A stretch of DNA of 64,000 nucleotides from Hyphomicrobium_A sp963812795. GTDB lineage: Bacteria > Pseudomonadota > Alphaproteobacteria > Rhizobiales > Hyphomicrobiaceae. Under the pieces are notes generated by a model. It searched no databases. It saw only the letters and a list, made by a program, of their open reading frames with translations, and was not told the origin of the DNA. The position numbers were made by a program, and so were the translations under genes. Where the stretch lies: positions 1-64,000 of the forward strand of contig CAWEWG010000013.1 in NCBI GenBank assembly GCA_963812795.1. Reading direction: 5' to 3'. Of the stretch, positions 31,859 to 40,007 are shown piece after piece. The stretch's first letter is position 1, and each line of letters begins with the position of its first letter.

Positions 31859-32905
31859 ATGCGGTTTCCCAGCGCCTTGTTGCGCCATGCGGCCTGTGCG
31901 GCCGCGCTCGCCACCGCGAGCCTTGCCTCTGCCCATTCGGCGCACGCCGCAGGCGAGGTCAACATCTACTCCTATCGCGAGCCGGGCCTAATCAATCCGC
32001 TGCTCGAGACGTTCGCCAAAGAGACCGGCATCAAGACGAACGTCGTGTTCGCTTCCAACGGCCTCATCGAGCGGCTCGCCGCGGAAGGCAAGAACAGCCC
32101 CGCCGATATCCTATTGACCCAGGAGTCCGGCCTGTTGCTGCAGGCCGTCAATGCCGGCGTCACCCAGCCGATGCACTCGGACACGATCGACGCCGCGATC
32201 CCTGCGAGCCTGCGTGACGATAAGGACCAATGGTTCGGCCTGACGCGCCGCGCGCGCGTCGTCTACGCCTCGAAGGACCGCGTCAAGCAGGACGCGATCA
32301 CTTACGAGGAGCTTGCCGATCCCAAATGGCGCGGCAAGATCTGCATTCGCTCCGGTCAGCACACGTACAACGTGGCTCTCGTCGCCTCGATGATCGCCCA
32401 TCACGGCGAGGAATACACCGAGAAGTGGCTCAGCGGTCTCAAGGCCAACCTGGCGCGCCGCCCCGCCGGCGGCGACCGTGAAGCCGTGCGCGATGTGCAG
32501 GCCGGCCTGTGCGACATCGCCATCGGCAACACCTACTACATGGCGGCGATGCTGAAGAACCCGGACCAGAAGGCGTGGGCGGACGCCGTGCGCATCGTCT
32601 TCCCCAACGCCAACGACCGCGGCACGCATGTCAACATCTCGGGCATGGCGCTGACCGCCAACGCCCCGAACAAGGACAATGCCATCAAACTGATGGAATT
32701 CCTCGCTTCGCCCGAGGCGCAGCGGATCTATGCCGAAGCCAACGGCGAATACCCCGTGGTCGAAGGCATTCCCGCCTCGCCGCTGGTGCAAAGCTGGGGG
32801 CCGCTCAAGGCCGACCAACTACCGCTGAGCAAGATCGCTGCCTTGCGCAAGCAGGCTTCCGAGCTCATCGACCGCGTTCAATTCGATCAGGGGCCAACCA
32901 ACTGA
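31859..32905 (+). CDS. fbpA: Iron(III) ABC transporter substrate-binding protein
   Basis: This periplasmic ferric-iron binding protein of the FbpA/FutA type has 348 residues. It has a signal peptide ending near AHSAHAA, then VNIYSYREPGLINPLLETFAKETGI and the C-terminal SGMALTANAPNKDNAIKLMEFLASPEAQ typical of the family. Paired tyrosines in GNTYYMAAM are the expected iron ligands. The frame opens upstream at 31769, but ATG at 31859 gives a clean signal peptide. Its stop overlaps the next start (TGATG). Regulation by iron through the upstream Irr box is likely. Confidence 0.93.
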   Translation: MRFPSALLRHAACAAALATASLASAHSAHAAGEVNIYSYREPGLINPLLETFAKETGIKTNVVFASNGLIERLAAEGKNSPADILLTQESGLLLQAVNAGVTQPMHSDTIDAAIPASLRDDKDQWFGLTRRARVVYASKDRVKQDAITYEELADPKWRGKICIRSGQHTYNVALVASMIAHHGEEYTEKWLSGLKANLARRPAGGDREAVRDVQAGLCDIAIGNTYYMAAMLKNPDQKAWADAVRIVFPNANDRGTHVNISGMALTANAPNKDNAIKLMEFLASPEAQRIYAEANGEYPVVEGIPASPLVQSWGPLKADQLPLSKIAALRKQASELIDRVQFDQGPTN

Positions 32906-33429
32906 TGTCTGAGATCGATACGTTTCAAAAAGGCCGCCCGTCTCGCGACTCCGCGATCCCGGCAGCCGCCATGCTCCCCGCCCCCGAGCGTCTCGTCGGC
33001 GTCGGCTTCCGCTGCTGGCTGCAGGGTTTCCAGACCAGCGACATCGGCTGCTGGGAGGTTGCCTGGCAGGAGTTCTCCCGCGCTGTCGGCCCGCGCGCGG
33101 CCAAGCCGCTGATGACCGAGCTCGCCTGCTGGGTGCGCGCGGTGCAGGACTCGGCCGAGCGCCGCATCGAGGTCTATCCGGCGCAGTGCCGCCGCTTCTG
33201 CCGCGATGAATGCCTGGCCATCTCTATGGTCGCTGCGTGCCAGCACAGCACGTGCCCCGCGTTCCGCGCCTGCGCAGTGGCGCTGCTCGGATCGGACGAG
33301 GTCGAGGAAGCCATCGAGGGCGCCGAAAGCTTCGCGCGATCCCTGAAGGATGCCGGACAGATCCTTTCGCCCGGCACAGTATTCATGGGCGCCGGCCTCG
33401 TAACGCCGGCTTCGCGCCGCCTCTGCTGA
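32905..33429 (+). CDS. Cysteine-rich protein coupled to the iron-uptake operon
   Basis: This 174-residue soluble protein has about ten cysteines, many in the stretch QCRRFCRDECLAISMV and CQHSTCPAFRACA (about residues 92-128), suggesting metal or iron-sulfur binding. I recognise no named domain. It starts inside the stop codon of fbpA (TGATG), so it is translationally coupled, and is followed after 45 bases by fbpB. A small cysteine-rich protein wedged between binding protein and permease points to a role in handling iron after uptake; that is inference. No signal peptide is visible, so it should be cytoplasmic. Confidence 0.7.
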   Translation: MSEIDTFQKGRPSRDSAIPAAAMLPAPERLVGVGFRCWLQGFQTSDIGCWEVAWQEFSRAVGPRAAKPLMTELACWVRAVQDSAERRIEVYPAQCRRFCRDECLAISMVAACQHSTCPAFRACAVALLGSDEVEEAIEGAESFARSLKDAGQILSPGTVFMGAGLVTPASRRLC

Positions 33430-33474
33430 GATGGCGCTCGCCGCAAGGTGATGTGACGGAAAGCGCCGCGGCCG

Positions 33475-35217
33475 ATGTCTGTGCGAGGCCCTGAACCGTA
33501 CGCTCCCCGGTTGGCCAAAGGGCCTGCCGGGGTTCTTGGTCTTACACCTCACTTTGCGCGTGCGCGGCGGTGGCTTGGCGCCTCGCCCGCCTGGACCGCG
33601 GTCGTCGCGCTCGTTCTCTTCATCGTCGTGCTGCCCATCGCCACGGTCTTGCTGCTGGCGCTCAACCCTGCCGACAACATCTGGCCGCACCTCGTTTCAA
33701 CCGTCCTCCCCGGCTCGCTCTGGCGCACGCTGCTGATGTCGGGTGGCGTCGCGGCCGTGACCTTCGCCATCGGCACGGCGGCGGCGTGGCTGGTCACCAT
33801 GTACCGTTTCCCCGGACGTGAAGTGCTCGACCGGTTGCTCGTGCTGCCGCTGGCGGTGCCGACCTACATCATCGCCTATTGCTATGTGGAGCTGCTCGAC
33901 TATGCGGGGCCGGTGCAGACTTTCCTACGCTCGGCTTTCGGCTTCGCCGGTCCCGGCGACTATTGGTTTCCGCCGGTGCGCTCGCTGGGTGGCGCCATCT
34001 TCATCCTCTCCGCCGTCCTCTACCCGTACGTCTACCTGACGGCGCGCGCGAGCTTCGCGCAGCAATCGGTATGCGTATTGGAAGTGGCGCGCACGCTCGG
34101 CCGCTCGCCGCTCGCGACGTTCACCGACGTGGCGTTGCCGTTGGCGCGGCCGGCCATAGCCGCGGGCGTCGCGCTCGTCATCATGGAATGCCTCAACGAC
34201 CTCGGCGCCGTGCAATACCTCGGTGTCGATACGCTGTCGGCGAGCATTTTCGCCACCTGGATGCAGCGCTCCAATCTCGGCGGTGCAGCGCAGATGGCAG
34301 CCGTCATGCTGGCGCTGGTCGTGGCGCTGTTCGCGATCGAACGCGCCGCACGCGGCGGAGCGCGCAGCCACCACACGACCGGGCGCTATCGCGCCATCCC
34401 GTTCCAGGAGATCATCGGTTGGAAAGGAGGGCTCGCCGCCGTCCTCGCCGCCCTGCCATTCGTACTCGGCTTCGTCATTCCGGTGCTCGTCATCGCGCAG
34501 GACGCCGCGACGCACACGAGCGGAGCGCTCACGAGCGGTTTCCTGCCGGCTGCCGGCAACAGCCTGCTGCTTGCCACCATGGCGGCCGGGGTGTGCGTCG
34601 CCGTCGCCATGACGCTCGGTTACGCACGCCGCGTCGCCGGCACGCGCTTCGTCCGCTCTTCGGTGCGCATCGCCGCGCTCGGTTATGCCGTGCCCGGCAC
34701 GGTCCTGGCCATTGGCCTGCTCATACCGCTGGCGGCGTTGGACAATCACGTCGACGACTTCATGCGCGCGACATTCGGCGTCTCGACCGGGTTGCTGCTC
34801 TCCGGCTCGCTGTTCGCCATCACGCTCGCCTACGTGATCCGCTTCCTCGCCGTTGCGCTCGCACCCGTCGAGGCCGGCATGGACCGCATATCGCCTAGCC
34901 TCGATGCTGCGGCGCGCACGCTCGGTGAAAGCGCCCTTTCCGCGCTGTGGCGGGTTCACCTGCCGCTGCTCATGGCGCCCTTGGGCGCCGCCGCATTGCT
35001 GGTGTTCGTCGACTGCATGAAGGAGCTGCCGGCGACGCTGCTGCTGCGCCCGTTCAACTTCGAGACGCTGGCGACGCACGTCTATGGCTTTGCCTCGATC
35101 GAACAGCTCGAGCAGGCCTCGCTCAGCGCGTTGACCATCGTACTCGTCGGGCTCATTCCGGTGTTGTTGCTGCACGAGGCCGTCGCCGGCGGACGCCCCG
35201 GAGAAAGCCGGCGCTAG
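33475..35217 (+). CDS. fbpB: Iron(III) ABC transporter permease
   Basis: This 580-residue inner-membrane permease has two fused permease halves of about six helices each, as in FbpB. EAA-loop type motifs occur in each half: EVARTLGRSPLATFTDVALPLARPAI and DAAARTLGESALSALWRVHLPLLMAPLG. It should move Fe(III) delivered by FbpA. No ATP-binding gene (fbpC) follows: the next gene, on the other strand, shares the four bases CTAG with its stop. The ATPase must be encoded elsewhere. Start at 33475. Confidence 0.92.
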   Translation: MSVRGPEPYAPRLAKGPAGVLGLTPHFARARRWLGASPAWTAVVALVLFIVVLPIATVLLLALNPADNIWPHLVSTVLPGSLWRTLLMSGGVAAVTFAIGTAAAWLVTMYRFPGREVLDRLLVLPLAVPTYIIAYCYVELLDYAGPVQTFLRSAFGFAGPGDYWFPPVRSLGGAIFILSAVLYPYVYLTARASFAQQSVCVLEVARTLGRSPLATFTDVALPLARPAIAAGVALVIMECLNDLGAVQYLGVDTLSASIFATWMQRSNLGGAAQMAAVMLALVVALFAIERAARGGARSHHTTGRYRAIPFQEIIGWKGGLAAVLAALPFVLGFVIPVLVIAQDAATHTSGALTSGFLPAAGNSLLLATMAAGVCVAVAMTLGYARRVAGTRFVRSSVRIAALGYAVPGTVLAIGLLIPLAALDNHVDDFMRATFGVSTGLLLSGSLFAITLAYVIRFLAVALAPVEAGMDRISPSLDAAARTLGESALSALWRVHLPLLMAPLGAAALLVFVDCMKELPATLLLRPFNFETLATHVYGFASIEQLEQASLSALTIVLVGLIPVLLLHEAVAGGRPGESRR

Positions 35218-36305
35218 TCGACGACCTCCTCGTCGTCGAGCGGCTCCTCGAGCACCTCGCGCTCGGGCGAAACATGGTCGGCGAAGTCCTTCGCCCAGCC
35301 GATGTTCAGCAGCGCATCGCCCATGTTGACGATGGGCAGCGTCGTGCGCCCGATGATGATGCCGCGCCGCGGCGAGGTTACTTCGACCGCCACGTCCTCG
35401 TATGGATTGGCCACGTGGCCGACGACCTCGCCCACATTGACGCCGTCGCCGATGCGCTTCGTCGTGCGGAATACGCCGCCCTCCGGCGAGCGCAACCAGC
35501 TCGAGGCATTGATCAAGACCGGTGCGCGGCGGTCGGACCCGGAAGCCTCGGCGCCCTCTCCCAACTCGAGCATGCCCATCTTCGCCATCACGCCGGTGAT
35601 ACCGTCGACGCCGGCGCGAATGGCGAACTCGTCGAACCGCAGCCCCTCGCCGCCTTCGTAGCTCAGCACGTCGACACCCGCTTCGCGCGCGGCCTCGCGC
35701 AGCGAGCCGGGGCGCTCGGGGCTCTCCAACATGACATCGGCGCCGAACGCGCGGCCGAGCTCCTGCACCCGCGGCCGTTTGCGGAACACGCAGCGGATCT
35801 GCGGCAGATTGATGCGATGGATGGCGGCGGTATGCAGGTCGATGCCGACTTGCGAGCGCTTGACGATCTCGCTGAGGAACAAATGCGCCAGCCGCGCAGC
35901 CAACGAGCCGTTCGCCGACCCCGGAAACGAGCGATTGAGATCGCGTCGATCGGGCAAGTAGCGCGAACGGCTGATGAAGCCGAAAACGTTGACCACGGGG
36001 ATGCACAAGAGCGTGCCCCCGATGCTTTGCGGATCGAGCGTGCGCAGCAGACGGCGGATGATCTCAACGCCGTTGATCTCATCGCCATGGATTGCCGCCG
36101 ATACGAACATCGTCGGACCGGGCTGGGCGCCGTGCAGTACGTGCACCGGCAGCGTGACAGGTGCATGATTGGACAGCTTGGAGATGGGCAGGTCCACCAG
36201 CCGACGCTCGCCCGGCTGGACGGCCAATCCTCCGACGACGAACGGCTGCCTCACGGTGACGCTCCGCTGTGGCGCTGCGCTGGTCTTGCCGGCGGGAAGG
36301 TGCAC
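35214..36305 (-). CDS. Succinylglutamate desuccinylase / aspartoacylase family protein
   Basis: This 363-residue zinc carboxypeptidase-like amidohydrolase has the metal motif VSAAIHGDEINGVE, DLNRSFPGSANGS and the later VGIDLHTAAIHRINLPQIR, then the usual C-terminal barrel domain. The family removes acyl groups from amino acids such as N-acetylaspartate or N-succinylglutamate, or cleaves modified peptides; the substrate here is unknown. It converges with fbpB, overlapping by four bases, so no terminator separates them. It is not part of an arginine-catabolic ast operon. Start at 36305. Confidence 0.86.
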   Translation of the reverse strand: MHLPAGKTSAAPQRSVTVRQPFVVGGLAVQPGERRLVDLPISKLSNHAPVTLPVHVLHGAQPGPTMFVSAAIHGDEINGVEIIRRLLRTLDPQSIGGTLLCIPVVNVFGFISRSRYLPDRRDLNRSFPGSANGSLAARLAHLFLSEIVKRSQVGIDLHTAAIHRINLPQIRCVFRKRPRVQELGRAFGADVMLESPERPGSLREAAREAGVDVLSYEGGEGLRFDEFAIRAGVDGITGVMAKMGMLELGEGAEASGSDRRAPVLINASSWLRSPEGGVFRTTKRIGDGVNVGEVVGHVANPYEDVAVEVTSPRRGIIIGRTTLPIVNMGDALLNIGWAKDFADHVSPEREVLEEPLDDEEVVD

Positions 36306-36658
36306 GAGGTGCCGCGGGCGTGCAAGTCATGGTGCATACGTGCATGCACCGTCCCCGCGATGAGGAGTCGCGGCCCAAACGTGTCCACACCAAACTGTGC
36401 AACTATCTGCGAAAGACGTGCGCCACTTTCCCCGCCACCTCGTCAACGGGCCCCGGTCCGTATAAAAAACTCCTGGACGTTAAGAAAAAGCGCCGCTTCA
36501 AGGCCGCAATGTCAGCTCGCTGCTTGCACCCCGGCAGAGCCACCTTTAAGACTTACGACGTCCGTCAGGTTACCCGAGTGCTCGCTGAGCCGGAGAGCTT
36601 CCGACTTGGGTCGCTGACGAGGTGAGACTGGGTAGCGCGCTCAAGGCGGCAGGGGTTC
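36306..36658. other. Intergenic gap before the AsmA-type gene, with a palindrome
   Basis: Two genes diverge here. The gap of 353 bases has no convincing gene; a possible frame (36269-36625) has poor coding character. It holds the palindrome GGTGCAT-ACGTGC-ATGCACC (36331-36350), a likely operator, and the ribosome site AGGGG right before ATG 36659. Confidence 0.55.
36331..36350. promoter_or_regulatory. Palindromic operator candidate
   Basis: Perfect 7-base arms GGTGCAT and ATGCACC flank six bases. It lies just upstream of the aspartoacylase-like gene (25 bases from its start) and could bind a dimeric regulator. The regulator is unknown. Confidence 0.35.
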
Positions 36659-38495
36659 ATGAAACGCCCGAGGCATACCATGCGACGCTACACCTGGGCG
36701 TTCGCCATCGTATGCTTCCTCGTCATCCTGCTGGCAGCTCCGCTGCTTTTCAGTGACCGCTACAGCCGCCTCACCCTGCAGAGCGGCGCCGTGTTCGCCG
36801 CCTCCAACAACAGCTACAGCCTGAGCGCACCTGTGCGCCTGATGACCGGGCCGACGATCGAGCTCGAAGGCGGCACCCTGTCCGTCCCTCCGAGCCGTAC
36901 GGGGTTGGCGCGTGGTGGGCAGATGATTGCCATGCTCATCACCGGCAGTGGGCCGCAGATGACCTTGGAGAAGGCGACCTTCACCGCCGACTTCTCGGCG
37001 CGCGAGCCGACTTTCTCGCAGGATGGCGGGCGGGCGGACATTGCCCCGCTGGTGAAGGCGCTGCAACGGATGCAGTTCGACGGTCTCATCGTGCGCGACA
37101 GCACAGTGCGGATCAAGATGTCCGACGGATCGATCGTCGATATCGAGGACGTTAACGCGACGATCGCCGCCAAGCCGAACGGCGGCGTGCATGCGGTAGG
37201 GTCGATCAGTTTCCGCGGCGAGAAGCTGAACTTCGACACGACGCTCGGCGCCAGTTTCGATGCGCAGGGCATGTCGCGTCCGGTCAGCGCCACGTTCGCC
37301 GGCGCCCCGCTCACGGCGACCCTCGAAGGCAGTCTCATGCTAGGCGAGAGCCCGCAGCTCCTCTCGCCGCAAGCCGAGCTGTCGTCGGACGATTTGCGTG
37401 CCACCGCGCGCTGGCTCGGAGTCAAGTGGCCGGCCGGGCGAGGCTTCGGAGCGTTCCACCTCAAGGGGCAACTGGAGTGGGTCGACCGCACCGTCGCCTT
37501 CCAGGACGCAACCCTAGAGCTCGACGAGAACGACGCGAGCGGCACCTTGTCGGTCAATTTCGGCGGCGCTCGCCCAACTGTCGAAGCCACGCTCGGCCTA
37601 AAGACGCTCGATCTGTCGCGGTACCTCAAGAGCGTTGACCCAAATGCCAAGGCCAGCAGCCTCCTCGCCAGGGTGCGCGCGGCGAGCGGGCTCGAGGTCC
37701 CCCTCATTCAGGCGGTCGATGCGGACTTCCGCATTTCTTCCGACAGCGTGGTGCTACCCGACCTCAACATCGGACGCAGCGCGGCAACCGTGTCTCTGCG
37801 CAACGGCAAGTTGCTTGCCGACTTGGCCGAACTGGAGATCGACGACGGCACGCGCGGCGGCGGTCAGATCCGTATCGACATGAGCGGCGCCAATCCGATC
37901 TATAGCGTGCAGGCGAAATTCGAGGCCGCCGACGTCGGGCGCTCGATTCAGGCGACGTTCGGCCACCCGACGGTGCAAGGACGCGGCCTCGTGACGGTCG
38001 ACCTTACGGCGGCAGGCAACACCGGCGAGACGCTGTTGCGCTCGCTCGACGGCAAGCTGGGCGTCGTCCTCGCCGAAGGCGGGCGCATCGGTCTCGACGT
38101 CAACAAGTTGGCCGACGCCAAGCGAGCCGCCTGCGCCCGATATCTGGAAAGACGTGAGCGCGAGCGCCATTTCCGTCGATAGGCTCGAAGCGCGCTTCAT
38201 CGTGACCCAGGGAATTATCCGCACGCAATCTGCGGAAGCCGTGTCGGGCGAGCGCGCCGTTACAGCCGTCGGCGCCGTCAGTCTCCTCGACCGGCTCATC
38301 GACATGGAGCTGGCCGTCGGTGATATCGCCAAGGAGCAGCCACGTGTCGCCGCCGACGCGCCTGCGACGGTTGGTGCGCTAAAGCTGCGAAAGCGCGAGA
38401 TCATCAAGGTGCACGGCCCGTGGTCGGCACCCGCCATCCGCTCGGGCCCGCCCAGCGAGGAAGTGCACAAGTTCGGTCCGCCCAGCCCCGGCTGA
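36659..38495 (+). pseudogene. AsmA-family protein with a C-terminal +1 frameshift
   Basis: This protein of about 611 residues has one N-terminal membrane segment (AFAIVCFLVILLAAPLLF) and a long beta-strand-rich periplasmic part, as in AsmA/TamB-like proteins that act in envelope lipid transport. Motifs include the repeated AELSSDDLRATARWLGVKWPAGRGFGAFHLKG block and the C-terminal QGIIRTQSAEAVSGERAVTAVGAVSLLDRLIDMEL, the AsmA C-domain. Reading changes from frame 2 to 3 near 38130 (between LADAKRAA and DIWKDVSASAIS), net +1; both sides fit the family, so a sequence error is likely. The protein ends KFGPPSPG. Confidence 0.8.
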
Positions 38496-38500
38496 TCCCA

Positions 38501-39994
38501 TCACAAAAGCCGCGCGATCTTGTCTGCAGCCGCGGTGCGCTGTTCCCCGCTCATGTGCAGGCCGCACTTCGTGCGCCGCCAAAGGATGTCGTCGGGGACA
38601 AGCGCCCACTCGTTGTCGCGCAGATAAATCACCTCGCGCTCTGTGAGACCGGCGCCAATCGCCTCCCCTAGGTCGGCAACGCTCCTCGCATCTCCCAGCA
38701 TGTCGCCCACCAGTGAGCCATAGCGCCGCGCCAGACGGCCGAGAAATGCCGCGTCGAAGTCGCGATTGGCGCGGCACAGCTCTTTGATGAAGCCGGCGAG
38801 GCCGCCGTCTCCGAGGTCGCCTCCCGGTAGCGGGCTGCGCGCCGTCCAAGCCGGACCCATTGTGGGAAAATATGGCGCTAGCTGCGCCAGTGCCGCCTCC
38901 GCGAGGCGGCGGTATGTCGTCAGCTTGCCGCCGAGCACCGTGAGCAGAGGCGGGCTTTCATCCGCGCTCAGCTCGAAGCGATAGTCGCGCGTCATCGACG
39001 ACGCTTCGCTACTGTCGTCATCATACAGCGGACGCACCCCCGCAAAGCTCCAAACGATGTCCGCGCGCGATGGTGGCTTGGCAAAGAACTGCCGCGCCAA
39101 CCCGATGAGGTAGTCTTCCTCATCGGCGCAAATCGCCACGTCCTGAGGGTCGCCCGTATAGGCGACCTCGGTGGTGCCAATGAGGGTGAAGCGCTCCTCG
39201 TAGGGGATCGCGAAGACGACGCGGCCGTCCCCGCTTTGGCACAGGTAAGCGTCGTTGGCGCCAGCGATGCGCGGCACGACGATGTGGCTGCCTTTGACGA
39301 GGCGGACCTTGGCGGCAGGCTGGCCAGAGACAACGACATCACCAACCCGGTTCACCCACGGCCCGGCGGCGTTGATGAGAGCGTGGCCCCGCGCTTCACG
39401 CCGACCTGCGGCGGACTGAAGCTCGACGTGCCAGACACCCCCGTCAGCGCGCGCCGAAACCAGGCGCGTCCTTGGCGCAATGGTTGCGCCCCGCTGCGCC
39501 GCGGCGCGGGCGTTGAGAACCACGAGCCGCGCATCGTCGACCCGGCAATCCCAGTAGGCAAAGCCATGGGTCAACTCGCGGCTTAACGCGTGGCCGGCAT
39601 GGTCACGCCGCAAGTCGAGCGCCTCGGACGCCGGGATGCGCCGACGCTGACCGAGGTTGTCATATAGGAACAAACCGGCCCGAAGCAGCAGCCCGGAGCG
39701 GCCGCCTGCAACCTGCGGCAAGACGAAACGCTGAGGCCAGATAACGTGGCCGGCGTTGGCCAGAAGCACTTCGCGCTCTTGCAGCGCCTCGCGAACGAGG
39801 CGGAATTCGAGGTGCTCGAGATAACGCAGGCCGCCATGAATGAGCTTCGAGCTCGCGGACGAGGTGGCGCCGCCGAGATCGGCCTTCTCGACGAGCAGCA
39901 CTTTTAGGCCGCGTCCTGCGGCGTCTGCCGCGATACCGGCGCCGTTGATGCCGCCGCCGATAACGACAAGATCATAAAGCATGGCGACAGGCAT
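38501..39994 (-). CDS. glpD: Glycerol-3-phosphate dehydrogenase (FAD, aerobic)
   Basis: The enzyme oxidises sn-glycerol-3-phosphate to dihydroxyacetone phosphate and passes electrons to quinone at the inner membrane. The 497-residue protein has the N-terminal FAD-binding site DLVVIGGGINGAGIAADAAGRGLKV, then SSKLIHGGLRYLEHLEF and FTLIGTTEVAYTGDPQ, typical of GlpD, plus the C-terminal GlpD domain. ATG at 39994 or 39982 fits. It overlaps nothing but begins only 14 bases after the stop of the upstream symporter gene, so they are probably cotranscribed. No glpK, glpF or glpR lies here. Confidence 0.94.
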   Translation of the reverse strand: MPVAMLYDLVVIGGGINGAGIAADAAGRGLKVLLVEKADLGGATSSASSKLIHGGLRYLEHLEFRLVREALQEREVLLANAGHVIWPQRFVLPQVAGGRSGLLLRAGLFLYDNLGQRRRIPASEALDLRRDHAGHALSRELTHGFAYWDCRVDDARLVVLNARAAAQRGATIAPRTRLVSARADGGVWHVELQSAAGRREARGHALINAAGPWVNRVGDVVVSGQPAAKVRLVKGSHIVVPRIAGANDAYLCQSGDGRVVFAIPYEERFTLIGTTEVAYTGDPQDVAICADEEDYLIGLARQFFAKPPSRADIVWSFAGVRPLYDDDSSEASSMTRDYRFELSADESPPLLTVLGGKLTTYRRLAEAALAQLAPYFPTMGPAWTARSPLPGGDLGDGGLAGFIKELCRANRDFDAAFLGRLARRYGSLVGDMLGDARSVADLGEAIGAGLTEREVIYLRDNEWALVPDDILWRRTKCGLHMSGEQRTAAADKIARLL

Positions 39995-40007
39995 AACACG
40001 GCTGGAC

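Noticed and set aside
33925..36006. A 693-codon minus-strand frame across fbpB and the aspartoacylase gene
   Set aside because: It is Arg/Ala-rich with no motif and lies over two genes with clear domains.
36269..36625. A 118-codon plus-strand frame before the AsmA-type gene
   Set aside because: Composition unlike its neighbours, no ribosome site, overlaps the aspartoacylase start; treated as non-coding.
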